A stretch of 63,914 nucleotides of DNA from Parashewanella curva (GTDB lineage Bacteria; Pseudomonadota; Gammaproteobacteria; Enterobacterales; Shewanellaceae), in contig NZ_ML014777.1 in NCBI RefSeq assembly GCF_003675895.1, positions 1 through 63,914 on the forward strand, written 5' to 3'. The position numbers and the translations under genes were made by a program. Below are positions 27,747-39,314 of the stretch, one piece after another (position 1 is the first letter of the stretch; each line of letters starts with the position of its first letter). The notes under the pieces were generated by a model that did no database searches, was not told where the DNA came from, and saw only the letters and a list, made by a program, of their open reading frames with translations.

Positions 27747-30700
27747 ATGTCCGTTTTTTCAGTTTTTACGCCTCCCGTCAATAATAAACCCTCTTTCGTT
27801 CAGTACTTGTCTACTTTAGGTGGAGTTTCGCAAGCTTTAACCTTACAACATATTGTTAATCAGAACCAAAGCACTACGTTACTGGTAACAGCAGACACTC
27901 CGACGGCACTCACATTAGAAGCCGAACTAAATTATTTATTTAAGCCATCAAACATTGATGTTTGCTTATTTCCTGATAGAGAAACTTTACCTTATGATAA
28001 TTTCTCGCCACATCAGGATTTGATATCGCAACGACTAACAGCACTTTCTAAACTTGCAGAAGCCAAACAGCGTGTAGTGATTGTGCCTGTAAACACCCTC
28101 ATGGTTAAACTGCCACCCAAATCATTTATTAATAATCACGTATTCGAGCTAGAAAAAGGCTCAACCTATCATTTAGATTCGGTCAAAAAGCAGTTAATCG
28201 ACACTGGCTATCACATGGTTGATCAGGTCTATGAACATGGTGAGTTCGCTGTTCGTGGCTCAATCATCGATATTTTCCCTACAGGAACTAAACAACCATT
28301 GCGAATTGAATTATTTGACGATGAAGTTGAATCGATTCGATATTTCGATGCTGAAACCCAACGTTCAGAGAGCCCAATAGATAAAATTAGTTTACTACCC
28401 GCTAAAGAGTTTCCAACTGATGATGCGGCTATCGAAGTTTTTCGTCAAAATTATCGACAAGCTTTCGAGAAAGTTTCGAACGCAGCAGAGTCAGTTTATC
28501 AGCAAGTCAGCAAAAAGCTGTTTCCATCTGGTATTGAAAACTATTTGCCCCTATTTTTTAGCGAAACAGCGACCTTATTCGATTACTTACCCGATGACAC
28601 CCAGCTGATCACCGTCGGAGATATTGAAGGTTCTACTAGTAAGTATTTAACGGAAATTGAGCAAAGGTTTGATAATCATAATATCGACCCTCAACGACCT
28701 TTACTTCATCCAAAAGATTTATATCTACTACAAGACCAGTTGTTTTCTGCTTTTAAAGCGCAGCCTAGATATCAATTATCAATTAAAGAAAAACAAAGCA
28801 AGTTTGCTCAGATTGATGCCAATTCACTGCCAGATATCAGTGCCAACCACAAGCTTAAACAACCGCTATCGGCACTGGCAAAATTCATTGAAGCCAATAC
28901 CAAGCAATGTTTCTTATTTATCGTTGAATCTGAAGGGCGACGAGAAGCCTTAATCGATCTTCTCAGCCGGATTGATATCAAACCGATTAAGATTGAGCAC
29001 CTCTCAGAATTCATTGAGCAGCACAATAACTTTGCAGTTTGTGTCAGCCCTCTAACTCAAGGCATGAGTTTTGAGCACAAAAACAAAACACTGAACATCA
29101 TCTGTGAAACTGAGCTGTTTGGACAACGCATTAGCCAACAACGTCGTCAAGACAAGCAACGTCAGATCAGCAGCGATGCCTTAATCAAAAACCTTGCTGA
29201 GCTTAAAGTTGGTCAACCCGTGGTTCACCTTGATCATGGTGTTGGTCTATATCAAGGTCTTGAAGTCCTAAATACAGGTGGCATGGACAGTGAATATCTA
29301 AAACTTGAATATGCATCTGACGATAAGCTGTATGTTCCTGTGAGCTCATTGCATTTGATCAGTCGCTACTCAGGCTCTGGTGAAGCGACGCCACCACTAA
29401 ATAAACTGGGCAATGAAACATGGGCCAAAGCTAAGAAAAAAGCCATCGAACGTATTCGTGATGTCGCCGCCGAATTGCTAGACGTATACGCCAGACGCCA
29501 AGCTCGAACTGGTGAAACTTGCGAACTCGACCAACAAGAATATGCTCAGTTCTCTCAGGGCTTTCCATTTGAAGAAACCATAGATCAACAAAACGCCATT
29601 GATGCCGTAGTTACGGATATGACCGCCAAAATCTCGATGGACAGATTGGTGTGTGGTGATGTTGGCTTTGGTAAAACCGAAGTCGCGATGCGAGCCGTGT
29701 TTGTGGCGGTGAATGCTGGCAAGCAAGTCGTGGTGCTTGTTCCAACAACCCTGCTCGCCCAACAGCATTACGAGAACTTTAAAGACCGTTTTGCAGATTG
29801 GCCTTTCCGAATTGAAGTGCTTTCTCGCTTCAAAACCGCCAAACAACAACAGCAAATTTTGGACGATTTAGAAGCGGGCAAAGTGGATGTGGTGATCGGG
29901 ACTCACAAACTACTCAATGCTGAAGCCAAATTCGAACAACTAGGGTTATTGGTCATTGATGAAGAACATCGCTTTGGCGTTCGTCAAAAGGAGAAGATCA
30001 AAGCGCTTCGAGCCAATGTCGATATTCTCACCTTAACGGCGACACCGATTCCTCGAACTTTAAATATGGCCATGTCAGGCATGCGCGATTTATCGATTAT
30101 TGCCACGCCACCAGCCAAACGTTTAGCCGTAAAAACTTTTGTTCGAGAATACGATAAAGCAACGATTAAAGAAGCCATACTGCGTGAAATTTTACGTGGG
30201 GGTCAGGTGTACTTTTTACACAATGACGTAGCCACTATCGAAACCTGCGCAGAAATGATCCGTGAACTTGTACCAGAATCTCGAGTCGTGGTCGCCCATG
30301 GTCAAATGCGTGAACGAGAACTTGAACGAGTGATGTTCGATTTCTATCACCAAAAATTCAACGTCTTAGTGTGTACCACCATCATTGAAACCGGTATTGA
30401 TGTACCTACTGCAAACACCATAATCATGGAACGTGCCGATCATTTCGGTTTGGCTCAATTACACCAATTACGTGGGCGTGTGGGTCGTTCTCACCATCAA
30501 GCTTACGCTTATTTGATGACACCTCATCCGAAACGCATGACCAAAGATGCTAAAAAGCGTTTAGAGGCCATTGATGCATTAGAAGATCTTGGTGCTGGCT
30601 TTATGCTTGCTACTCAAGATTTAGAAATTCGAGGCGCTGGTGAATTGCTTGGCGAAGAACAAAGCGGTCATATCTCTAAAGTTGGGTTTACCTTATACAC

Positions 30701-31223
30701 CGAGTTGTTGGAATCTGCCGTTGAATCGTTAAAGCAAGGGAGAGAACCATCGTTAGAACAACTCAACAAACAGCACAGTGAAATCGAGCTTCGAATCCCA
30801 GCTCTTTTACCAGAAGATTATGTACCTGATGTCAATATGCGTTTATCACTCTATAAACGTATAGCCAATTGCAAAACTGAAGCTAAACTCGACGAAATGA
30901 AAGTAGAGCTTATCGATCGTTTTGGATTATTACCAGATGCAACCAGAAACCTAATGGACTTGACGTTACTCAAGCATCAAGCAGCCAGAATTGGTGCCAG
31001 TAAAATCGACATTCACGCTAAAGGTGGCAGCGTTGAATTTGCTGAACACCATAATGTAGATCCAGGTTTTATTATTAGCCTATTGCAGCGCCAACCAAAG
31101 GTGTATCGCATGGAAGGACCAAATAAATTAAAGTTTGTCTTGCCAGCAGCTGAGAGTAAAGACAGAATAAAACTAGCAAAACTGATGTTAGACCAATTTT
31201 CTCAACACCGTCAGGGAGAGTAA
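27747..31223 (+). CDS. mfd: Transcription-repair coupling factor
   Basis: DNA translocase that removes RNA polymerase stalled at lesions and recruits UvrA. The 1158 residues give all modules: the UvrB-like N-terminal domains (PDRETLPYDNFSPHQDLISQ), the RNA polymerase-interacting CarD-like domain (VVHLDHGVGLYQGLEVL), the translocase with Walker A CGDVGFGKTEVAMRA, the DEEH box LVIDEEHRFGVRQ and TATPIPRTLNMAMSG, motif VI in QLRGRVGRSHHQAYAYL, and the C-terminal UvrA-masking domain. Length and motifs are complete. csiV follows after three bases. Confidence 0.98.
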   Translation: MSVFSVFTPPVNNKPSFVQYLSTLGGVSQALTLQHIVNQNQSTTLLVTADTPTALTLEAELNYLFKPSNIDVCLFPDRETLPYDNFSPHQDLISQRLTALSKLAEAKQRVVIVPVNTLMVKLPPKSFINNHVFELEKGSTYHLDSVKKQLIDTGYHMVDQVYEHGEFAVRGSIIDIFPTGTKQPLRIELFDDEVESIRYFDAETQRSESPIDKISLLPAKEFPTDDAAIEVFRQNYRQAFEKVSNAAESVYQQVSKKLFPSGIENYLPLFFSETATLFDYLPDDTQLITVGDIEGSTSKYLTEIEQRFDNHNIDPQRPLLHPKDLYLLQDQLFSAFKAQPRYQLSIKEKQSKFAQIDANSLPDISANHKLKQPLSALAKFIEANTKQCFLFIVESEGRREALIDLLSRIDIKPIKIEHLSEFIEQHNNFAVCVSPLTQGMSFEHKNKTLNIICETELFGQRISQQRRQDKQRQISSDALIKNLAELKVGQPVVHLDHGVGLYQGLEVLNTGGMDSEYLKLEYASDDKLYVPVSSLHLISRYSGSGEATPPLNKLGNETWAKAKKKAIERIRDVAAELLDVYARRQARTGETCELDQQEYAQFSQGFPFEETIDQQNAIDAVVTDMTAKISMDRLVCGDVGFGKTEVAMRAVFVAVNAGKQVVVLVPTTLLAQQHYENFKDRFADWPFRIEVLSRFKTAKQQQQILDDLEAGKVDVVIGTHKLLNAEAKFEQLGLLVIDEEHRFGVRQKEKIKALRANVDILTLTATPIPRTLNMAMSGMRDLSIIATPPAKRLAVKTFVREYDKATIKEAILREILRGGQVYFLHNDVATIETCAEMIRELVPESRVVVAHGQMRERELERVMFDFYHQKFNVLVCTTIIETGIDVPTANTIIMERADHFGLAQLHQLRGRVGRSHHQAYAYLMTPHPKRMTKDAKKRLEAIDALEDLGAGFMLATQDLEIRGAGELLGEEQSGHISKVGFTLYTELLESAVESLKQGREPSLEQLNKQHSEIELRIPALLPEDYVPDVNMRLSLYKRIANCKTEAKLDEMKVELIDRFGLLPDATRNLMDLTLLKHQAARIGASKIDIHAKGGSVEFAEHHNVDPGFIISLLQRQPKVYRMEGPNKLKFVLPAAESKDRIKLAKLMLDQFSQHRQGE

Positions 31224-31226
31224 TCT

Positions 31227-32300
31227 GTGTTACGCACTTTAACCTTAACACTGTTATCGGTAATCATTTCAAATGCAGCCTACGCAGCATCGGAGCGTTG
31301 GTTTGAAGTTGAGGTATATATTTTCAAGCGTGATACAGCGACAACTGAACATTGGTCAGAAGCAGCACCGAAGGTCAAACTTAGAGGCAATATAGATTTA
31401 ATCACACCTATTGTTCACACTGAGCATGTAGTCACACCTGCTGTAGACTGTGAACCCACATTCCCAAGTTTAGAAGAGGATTTTACTCGCTCATTAATGG
31501 CTGATTGTATCCCTCAAGATGCGGTCACTGAAATCACATTTCCAGAAGTTACTCCCGTTAACGTTAGTTCAGTTGACGTTCCAGAAGTCTATCAGGGTGA
31601 TCCAGCCACTTTATTAGCTTATGAGCAAAATCAATTCTCTGACATCATCAAAAAAATTCAACGTCAGAGAGGTGTTACCAGTCTTCTTCACCTCACATGG
31701 CAGCAAGCGATGCTGCCAAAACGTCGCTCAAAAGCCTTGCACCTATTTGGTGGTAAAGATTTCAGTAAAGAATTTCAATCTGATGGTTTCGCCATAAAGC
31801 CGATTGAACCTGAAGTTGAAAAAAATATTGAAACAGCGATTGAGTCAATCACTCCGAACACGATTGATCAAAATGCAGCCGTTCCAGAAACGACATCAGA
31901 TACAACACAAGAATCTGTAACGAAAGCTGTACCACCGATATGGCAATTAGATGGCAAACTCAATATCTATTTGCAGCATTACCTTTATATTGAGACAGAT
32001 TTACGGCTGCGTGAACCAGAAATGTTATTGGCAAAGCCAAAACCAGAATCGGACCAAATTACTTCCAACCTACTTGCTGAAAGCTCTGAAGCTGACATCG
32101 AACCTAAAAAACCACAGGAGTTTTTATTTTCAATTCCGATGATCCAAAATCGTCGTGTTAGAAGCACTGAGATACATTATTTCGATCACCCTAAAATGGG
32201 AATTGTGATTCAAATACGGAAAATGAAAGCGCCGGTGGAAAAGCCAGTCCAATCCGAAGATACGACATCAGAAAGTACTGTAACTTCACAGCCCCGTTAA
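31227..32300 (+). CDS. csiV: CsiV family periplasmic protein
   Basis: A 357-residue exported protein whose signal peptide (LTLTLLSVIISNAAYAA) is followed by the family start RWFEVEVYIFKRD. In Vibrio cholerae CsiV is a peptidoglycan-binding protein needed for the noncanonical D-amino-acid control of PBP1A through LpoA. The family C-terminus is visible in YIETDLRLREPEMLL and IHYFDHPKMGIVIQIRK. A GTG start with AGGGAGAG upstream, three bases after mfd, places it in the mfd transcript. A long acidic, variable middle (about 190-235) is probably disordered. Confidence 0.85.
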   Translation: MLRTLTLTLLSVIISNAAYAASERWFEVEVYIFKRDTATTEHWSEAAPKVKLRGNIDLITPIVHTEHVVTPAVDCEPTFPSLEEDFTRSLMADCIPQDAVTEITFPEVTPVNVSSVDVPEVYQGDPATLLAYEQNQFSDIIKKIQRQRGVTSLLHLTWQQAMLPKRRSKALHLFGGKDFSKEFQSDGFAIKPIEPEVEKNIETAIESITPNTIDQNAAVPETTSDTTQESVTKAVPPIWQLDGKLNIYLQHYLYIETDLRLREPEMLLAKPKPESDQITSNLLAESSEADIEPKKPQEFLFSIPMIQNRRVRSTEIHYFDHPKMGIVIQIRKMKAPVEKPVQSEDTTSESTVTSQPR

Positions 32301-32414
32301 TGGGTAATGCCAGTCATGTTATACCTGCGTAGGCAGGTATCCAGCTAGGCTCCTGACTTCACAGGAGCGACGGTAATTTGCTTGGTATTGGTCTTAGCAT
32401 TACCCGAAACGGGG
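32292..32414. repeat. REP-like palindromic element between csiV and ycfP
   Basis: Outer arms pair CCCCGTT-AA-TGGGTAATGC (32292-32310) with GCATTACCC-G-AAACGGGG (32397-32414). Inside are two smaller palindromes, ACCTGCGTAGGCAGGT and CTCCTG-ACTTCA-CAGGAG, then GCGACGG as in the repeat at 2413-2496. The left arm encodes the end of csiV. It lies between convergent genes and can fold as a multi-branch hairpin on both strands, so it may also serve as their terminator. Confidence 0.7.
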
Positions 32415-32429
32415 CAGATTATCTTAACG

Positions 32430-32966
32430 TTATCCTTTAAATGCTTTAATAGACTTTAAATGAGCCCCTAACGCCGGAAATTTATGTGGCTGCTTATCAT
32501 CCCAAATAATGTCATAAAAATCAGCTAATGCTTTTTCTGTATCAGCACTATCTAATACTTCATCTTCCCTAGATAAGATACATAATGACTTGCTTTTATT
32601 TTTGGTTCGGAATTCAGTAACACACTTTTCAGCGATATCAGCATATTCTTCAGGGCGGTCTATTTTTCCCTGCATGTTATTTTCAGGGTATAAATTAGGG
32701 TTGATCATTACACTTCGAGTTTGGGTTAGAAAGCCAATGCGTTCCACCCAATAACCACCTAACCCTACTCCAATAAGTAAAGGCGTTTCATCACTAGACA
32801 TCGACTTTTGTTTTACTACTTCTTTGAGTAACTGTTGCATATCATGTCGTGGATGTTCTGTGCTATAACTAATTAAACGCACGTCTTCATCTATAAATTG
32901 TAGTTGGCGCATTTTTTCGTGATTACCAGGGCTCGTTGAGTCAAAGCCATGAAAATATAAAATCAT
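32430..32966 (-). CDS. ycfP: YcfP/YqiA-type alpha/beta hydrolase-fold protein
   Basis: A 178-residue protein of the UPF0227 (YcfP) family with an alpha/beta hydrolase fold. The start [17 protein letters not shown] and the elbow region [14 protein letters not shown] are family marks; the usual nucleophile serine is a glycine, as in the E. coli protein, so hydrolase activity is doubtful. [20 protein letters not shown] follows. Function unknown. It is convergent with csiV. Confidence 0.9.
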   Translation of the reverse strand: MILYFHGFDSTSPGNHEKMRQLQFIDEDVRLISYSTEHPRHDMQQLLKEVVKQKSMSSDETPLLIGVGLGGYWVERIGFLTQTRSVMINPNLYPENNMQGKIDRPEEYADIAEKCVTEFRTKNKSKSLCILSREDEVLDSADTEKALADFYDIIWDDKQPHKFPALGAHLKSIKAFKG

Positions 32967-33099
32967 GAGTCAGTTACCACTTTGAATTGTCATAAATTAC
33001 TGTCAAGATAACAGAGAAACGTTCCTCGCAGTTTGAGGTGAGTCAAAATACAACAAACTGGATAAAGTGGGTTTAAACATTCCCGCTAAATAGGTAACG

Positions 33100-33603
33100 A
33101 TGACACAGACTAATCGACGCTTAACCCATTTAGTGCTTGCCAAAGAATACATGAAATTTTCAGCAGCACATTTCACCATTTTTTCTGTTACTGAGCGTGA
33201 AAGGCTTCATGGTCACAATTTCCAAGTCTCATTAGAATTAACGCTTCCCGTAGGGAATGACGGTCTATCCCACAGTTACCGTTTATTTAAAGACCAAGCC
33301 AGAGCCTTATGCGAAACGTTAGATGAATATTGCTTATTGCCCAACCACTCTCCATATTTAGATATTCATCAGAATAACAATGAATACCATGTAAAATTTC
33401 ATAATGAAACATTACGTTTTCCAGTTTCAGACACCTTGTTACTTCCCATCAAAAACACCAGTGTTGAGGAGCTTTCTTTTTATCTGCTTGAACAGATCAT
33501 TCGAGCCCTTCCACCTGTAAAATATGGTATTGAACACGTTACTGTTTCGGTTTCATCTGGAGCAGGACAGTCAGGTTCAAGCTCTTGGAAAAAAGAGGAA
33601 TAA
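33100..33603 (+). CDS. 6-pyruvoyl-tetrahydropterin synthase family protein
   Basis: A 167-residue member of the PTPS/QueD family, which act on dihydroneopterin triphosphate. The zinc-binding histidines are visible in FSAAHFTIF and HGHNFQVSLEL, and the catalytic-loop region includes CLLPNHSPYL. The C-terminal VEELSFYLLEQI and VTVSVSSGAGQ also fit. With a reductase and a glycosyltransferase directly downstream, a role in making a tetrahydropterin cofactor is more likely than queuosine synthesis, which needs different partners. It is first in a three-gene unit; AGGTAA lies before the ATG. Confidence 0.85.
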   Translation: MTQTNRRLTHLVLAKEYMKFSAAHFTIFSVTERERLHGHNFQVSLELTLPVGNDGLSHSYRLFKDQARALCETLDEYCLLPNHSPYLDIHQNNNEYHVKFHNETLRFPVSDTLLLPIKNTSVEELSFYLLEQIIRALPPVKYGIEHVTVSVSSGAGQSGSSSWKKEE

Positions 33604-33605
33604 CA

Positions 33606-34310
33606 ATGCAAAAAGTCATGATAGTTACAGGTGGAAGCCGTGGTATAGGTTATGCCGTCAGCCAACACTTTAAGCAAGCCCAGTTTAAGGTCATTAACTT
33701 ATCTCGCTCCCCAAATAACATCCAAGATACTTTAAATCTAAAAACAGATTTATCATCGCCAACTAGCCTTAAAGAACATCAAGCACGTTTGATTCAAGAA
33801 TTGGAAGGTGCAACACAAGTCGTCATCGTTCATTGTGCCGCAGGACATACTGGCGATACTATTTTTACTGCAAATGCAGAGACCTTAAATAAAGATTTAG
33901 CCATCAACATTGTAAGTCCTACTTTGCTCAATCAGATGCTGTTGCCACATATGCCTGAAAGTTCATCGGTCATATTTATTGGTTCGACATTAAGTGAAAA
34001 GGCCGTTCCCGGATGCTATTCCTATGTTACAAGTAAACACGCCGTTATTGGAATGATGCGCTCTGTCTGCCAAGATCTTGCAGGAAAAGGCGTTCATACG
34101 GCTTGTATCTGCCCTGGCTTTACAGATACCGAAATGCTTAGAGAGCATATCAGTCATGAACCAGAAGCAGAAAAATCCATTTCACAAATGGTTACTTTCG
34201 GTCGCTTAATCGCACCTGAGGAAATAGCCAAAACTGTGTTCTTTACAGCCAATACTCCAGCCATAAACGGTTCTGTGATTCATGCTAACTTAGGACAAAT
34301 CGAACGTTAA
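33606..34310 (+). CDS. Short-chain dehydrogenase, sepiapterin-reductase-like
   Basis: A 234-residue NADPH-type short-chain dehydrogenase/reductase. The nucleotide loop is VTGGSRGIGYAV, and the catalytic triad region is IFIGSTLS with YSYVTSKHAV. The ATG at 33606, with AGAGGA upstream, is preferred over an in-frame codon inside the preceding gene. It starts two bases after the pterin synthase stop and overlaps the glycosyltransferase by one base. By context it would reduce a pyruvoyl or sepiapterin-like side chain. Substrate cannot be read from sequence. Confidence 0.9.
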   Translation: MQKVMIVTGGSRGIGYAVSQHFKQAQFKVINLSRSPNNIQDTLNLKTDLSSPTSLKEHQARLIQELEGATQVVIVHCAAGHTGDTIFTANAETLNKDLAINIVSPTLLNQMLLPHMPESSSVIFIGSTLSEKAVPGCYSYVTSKHAVIGMMRSVCQDLAGKGVHTACICPGFTDTEMLREHISHEPEAEKSISQMVTFGRLIAPEEIAKTVFFTANTPAINGSVIHANLGQIER

Positions 34311-35359
34311 TGAAATTACTGATCATATCTACGCCCGTACAAGCTATAGGGCAAGGTGAAGGTGGTGGCGTTGATACTTCGCTACTCAACATTATTAATG
34401 CCCTCACCCCGCTTGGTTTTCAAATTTCTGTGCTGGCACCAACTGGCTCAAAATTACTCACGGATGCAGCAAACTTAATAGAAATTGCCGGACAGTTACA
34501 AACTAGCGTTCAAACCGAGTCAGCAACTACTCCTGTTACAATGAGTCACGACAGCACCATAGTAACCATGTGTCGCTACGCACAAGTCCATCAGCATGAA
34601 TTTGATATCATTGTTAATATGGCTTATGACTGGCTACCCATTTGGTTAACTCAATTCTTTTTTACCCCGATTTATCATCTGGTTTCTATGAGTAATGAAA
34701 ACCAAGCTGTGGCATCGGCACTTCAAGAGTTAAATGCAACACTTCCAAAGCGTATTGCATTTCGGACTCAAGCTGCAGCGGATACTTTCCAGTTTACTAA
34801 TCAAGTTCCCATTATCGGCAATGGTTTTGAACTTAGTGATTTTCCTTTTCGTGAAACGCCAAAAGAACAAATTGCATGGGTTGGGCGAATCTCCCCAGAG
34901 AAAGGATTAGAAAATGCGTTAGAAGTGGCAAGTAAAGTAAAACTACCCATTCATATTTGGGGGAAAGTGCAGTCTTCATCGTATCAACAGCAACTGATAA
35001 AACAATTTTCTGACGTGAATATTCACTGGCGGGGCTTTGTAGCACATCAGCAACTACTCAACGAGATGAGTGAATCAGCTTTGATGCTAATGACACCTAC
35101 TTGGGTTGAAGCTTTTGGAAATAACGTCGTCGAAGCCAATGCTTGTGGTGTTCCTGTAATTGCCTATAACAAAGGTGGCCCAGTTGAAACAATTGAATCA
35201 GGAGTCACTGGTTACTTAGTCAATAACAATGATGAAATGACCGAAAAAGTCAGGGACACTCTTAAACTATCCAGAGCTCACTGCCGAGATTCAGCTCAGC
35301 AGAGATTTTCCATTGAACAATATGCAAAAACGTTACTGAACTGGCTTAAAACTGATTAA
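34310..35359 (+). CDS. GT4 family glycosyltransferase, probably pterin glycosyltransferase
   Basis: A 349-residue GT-B fold glycosyltransferase of family GT4. The N-terminal glycine-rich loop is QGEGGGVDTSLLNI, and the donor-binding half shows WVGRISPEKGLENALEV and VEANACGVPVIAYNKGG, where the E-x7-E type motif holds the nucleotide sugar. TAATG couples it to the reductase gene. Cyanobacteria use a GT4 enzyme to put glucose on tetrahydrobiopterin; the neighbours here make the same substrate class plausible. Soluble, no membrane helix. Its 3' end overlaps nagZ by 14 bases. Confidence 0.85.
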   Translation: MKLLIISTPVQAIGQGEGGGVDTSLLNIINALTPLGFQISVLAPTGSKLLTDAANLIEIAGQLQTSVQTESATTPVTMSHDSTIVTMCRYAQVHQHEFDIIVNMAYDWLPIWLTQFFFTPIYHLVSMSNENQAVASALQELNATLPKRIAFRTQAAADTFQFTNQVPIIGNGFELSDFPFRETPKEQIAWVGRISPEKGLENALEVASKVKLPIHIWGKVQSSSYQQQLIKQFSDVNIHWRGFVAHQQLLNEMSESALMLMTPTWVEAFGNNVVEANACGVPVIAYNKGGPVETIESGVTGYLVNNNDEMTEKVRDTLKLSRAHCRDSAQQRFSIEQYAKTLLNWLKTD

Positions 35360-36359
35360 TTTGGTTAGCGATTTCTTTGGCTTTTTGCCATCGAGTTTCA
35401 TTTTCCAGCGATTTCATTACATTGACAAAATCAGGCTTTAAGAAGCTGGCTGGCTTTTGAGGTGCTGCACTGGGCCACTGAAAATCAGTGAGTAAAGTAT
35501 TAACTGCATCAGGGTTATTGCACACTAAGATCATGTCACAACCAGCCGTCAATGCTGCATTTGCTCTCTCTTTAAAGCCACCTGCAACACTAGCACCTTC
35601 CATCCCTAAGTCGTCAGAGAAAATAACACCTTTAAAATTCAATTCTTTTCTTAGTACTGTTTGCAGCCAATATTCTGAAAACCCTGCAGGACGGTCGTCT
35701 ACATTAGAATAAATAACATGAGCAGGCATAATGCCTTCTATTTGCTCATCAGCAATAAGTTGCTTAAATGGCAGTATGTCATATGTAAAGATTTGCTCTT
35801 TAGTTCTATTATCGACCGGTAAATCAATATGCGAATCGGCTTTAACACTGCCATGCCCAGGAAAGTGCTTTCCAACTGCAGACATACCTGCCTGCTTCAT
35901 ACCAGTAATAAACGCACCAGCTAGCTCAATAATCTCATCAGTTTTTTTACTAAAGCTACGCTCACCGATAACTTCACTAATACCATTAACATCTAAAACT
36001 GGTGCAAAACTTAAATCAATGTCGCATGCTAATAGCTCAACAGCCATTAAAAAGCCTAATTCACTCGCCCAAGTTCTGGCTTGAGATAGATCGCCATTAG
36101 CGGCAAGTAAAATTTTACTCATAGCAGGAATATCAGTAAATTCACCACGAAAGCGTTGAACGCGCCCCCCTTCATGATCAACAGCAATAAGAATATTGGG
36201 GTTAGATTTTCGTACTTCTTTAATCAAGGCCATTAATTGAGCTTTATTTTCATAATTTCGAGTAAATAAAATTAATCCACCAACCATAGAGTGAGCCAAT
36301 TGTTTTTGCTCATGCTCGGTGACTTTTTTCCCCGATAAATCTAACATTAAATAACTCAC
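35346..36359 (-). CDS. nagZ: Beta-N-acetylhexosaminidase
   Basis: Cytoplasmic GH3 enzyme that removes N-acetylglucosamine from anhydromuropeptides in peptidoglycan recycling. The 337 residues carry the family marks IAVDHEGGRVQRFRGEFT, KHFPGHGSVKADSHIDLP with the acid/base histidine, and the nucleophile aspartate in FSDDLGMEGAS. No signal peptide, as expected. It is convergent with the glycosyltransferase gene and appears to be transcribed alone. Confidence 0.97.
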   Translation of the reverse strand: MSYLMLDLSGKKVTEHEQKQLAHSMVGGLILFTRNYENKAQLMALIKEVRKSNPNILIAVDHEGGRVQRFRGEFTDIPAMSKILLAANGDLSQARTWASELGFLMAVELLACDIDLSFAPVLDVNGISEVIGERSFSKKTDEIIELAGAFITGMKQAGMSAVGKHFPGHGSVKADSHIDLPVDNRTKEQIFTYDILPFKQLIADEQIEGIMPAHVIYSNVDDRPAGFSEYWLQTVLRKELNFKGVIFSDDLGMEGASVAGGFKERANAALTAGCDMILVCNNPDAVNTLLTDFQWPSAAPQKPASFLKPDFVNVMKSLENETRWQKAKEIANQINQF

Positions 36360-36568
36360 TCAACGCCCTTTTCTCAAGTATAAAAACAACTGTAATTAAG
36401 TCACAAAGAGCGCTCAAATTCAATCTGTTCAAAAGCTCAAATAGGTAAGGTGATTTTATTCGAAGCTTACTTATTAGAAATACTAATAGCAAAAAATTAG
36501 AATTGTGTGTGATACTTATACTCATATTAAAAAGAAGGAATCATTCCTCATAATTAGGTTTTTGCAAA

Positions 36569-37945
36569 ATGATCAGTGTTTTTGACATGTTTAAGATCGG
36601 TATTGGGCCATCTAGCTCCCATACCGTAGGCCCGATGAAAGCCGGCAAAATTTTTATTGAACTAGTTTCAAGTAAAGGGCTTCTTAATGAAGTAGATGAA
36701 TTGCGTGCCGATTTATTTGGTTCTCTTGCCCAAACAGGTCAAGGACATGGTACTGGCAAAGCTGTAATTTTAGGGTTAATGGGTGAAGATCCGGAAACGG
36801 TTGATACTGATGCTATTGATGGCATTTTAAAGCACGTATCTGACTCTGAATCCTTAAAACTCGCCAACGGTAAAATCGTCGACTTTACTCGTGAACACGG
36901 GATTGTTTATAACCGTCTTATCAATTTAGAAGCTCATGCAAATGCAATGACTCTGTACGCTTACGCTAAAGGTGAATGTGTTTATAAGCGTACTTATTAC
37001 TCTGTAGGTGGTGGCTTTATTCTCGACGAAGATGAAATCGCTCAACAAGATGCTTCCCTCGCTGCCCCAATCATCTCTGCACCTTTTGATTTTCACAGTG
37101 CTAACGAATTGCTAGAACTTTGTCGTAAGAATGGTTTATCTGTCTCTTCATTAATGATGGAAAATGAAAAATGCTTAGCTGATGAAAACCAGATTAAAGA
37201 AGGCTTATGGCAAATCTGGATGACCATGAAGACATGCATCGAGCGTGGTTACCAAAAAGAAGGTTTACTACCCGGCGGTCTAAAACTCCGTCGTCGAGCT
37301 CCAGCTCTTTACCGCCAATTAAAAGCTGAAAGTAAAACGTGTAACGATCCTTTAAAAGCGGTTGATTGGGTTGATTTATTTGCGCTATCCGTGAATGAGC
37401 AAAATGCAGCTGGCGATAGAGTGGTAACCGCTCCAACGAATGGTGCAGCGGGTATCATCCCTGCAGTACTCTGTTACTATGACACCTATGTTGAAACCGT
37501 TGATATTGAAATCGCTACTCGATTTTTACTCACTGCTGCCGCTATTGGCATTTTATATAAAAAGAATGCTTCAATTTCTGGTGCTGAAGTTGGTTGCCAA
37601 GGTGAAGTTGGAGTTGCATGCTCAATGGCTGCAGGAGCCTTAACGGAAATCATGGGCGGTACTATCGAGCATGTTGAAAATGCCGCTGAAATCGGCATGG
37701 AGCATAACCTTGGGCTAACTTGTGATCCAGTAGGTGGACTTGTACAAGTTCCATGTATTGAACGTAATGCCATGGGCGCAATGAAAGCGATTAATGCTTC
37801 TCGAATGGCATTAAGAGGTGATGGCAATCACAAAGTGTCTTTAGATAAAGTTATCAAAACTATGATGGACACAGGCATGGATATGAGAAGCAAATACAAA
37901 GAAACCGCACAAGGCGGTTTAGCTGTGAATATTGTTGAGTGCTAA
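36569..37945 (+). CDS. sdaA: L-serine dehydratase (4Fe-4S)
   Basis: Deaminates L-serine to pyruvate using a 4Fe-4S cluster rather than PLP. At 458 residues it has the single-chain form with the beta domain first ([20 protein letters not shown]) and the alpha domain after ([34 protein letters not shown]). Cluster cysteines occur in [15 protein letters not shown] and [11 protein letters not shown]. It converges on cysB at a hairpin. Cytoplasmic, amino-acid catabolism. Confidence 0.96.
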   Translation: MISVFDMFKIGIGPSSSHTVGPMKAGKIFIELVSSKGLLNEVDELRADLFGSLAQTGQGHGTGKAVILGLMGEDPETVDTDAIDGILKHVSDSESLKLANGKIVDFTREHGIVYNRLINLEAHANAMTLYAYAKGECVYKRTYYSVGGGFILDEDEIAQQDASLAAPIISAPFDFHSANELLELCRKNGLSVSSLMMENEKCLADENQIKEGLWQIWMTMKTCIERGYQKEGLLPGGLKLRRRAPALYRQLKAESKTCNDPLKAVDWVDLFALSVNEQNAAGDRVVTAPTNGAAGIIPAVLCYYDTYVETVDIEIATRFLLTAAAIGILYKKNASISGAEVGCQGEVGVACSMAAGALTEIMGGTIEHVENAAEIGMEHNLGLTCDPVGGLVQVPCIERNAMGAMKAINASRMALRGDGNHKVSLDKVIKTMMDTGMDMRSKYKETAQGGLAVNIVEC

Positions 37946-37958
37946 AACTTATAAAGGT

Positions 37959-37988
37959 TGATGAGTGTATTTAACGCTCATCACTTTT
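37959..37988. terminator. Bidirectional terminator between sdaA and cysB
   Basis: TGATGAGTG (37959-37967) pairs with CGCTCATCA (37975-37983), with one G-T wobble and a 7-base loop, followed by CTTTTG on the plus strand and by CCTTTAT on the minus. It separates the convergent sdaA and cysB genes. Confidence 0.65.
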
Positions 37989-38005
37989 GAGATAAATCCT
38001 AGCAC

Positions 38006-39314
<1,309 letters not shown>

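Noticed and set aside
28657-28953. 98-codon frame within mfd
   Set aside because: Lies wholly in mfd coding sequence in another frame with no motif.
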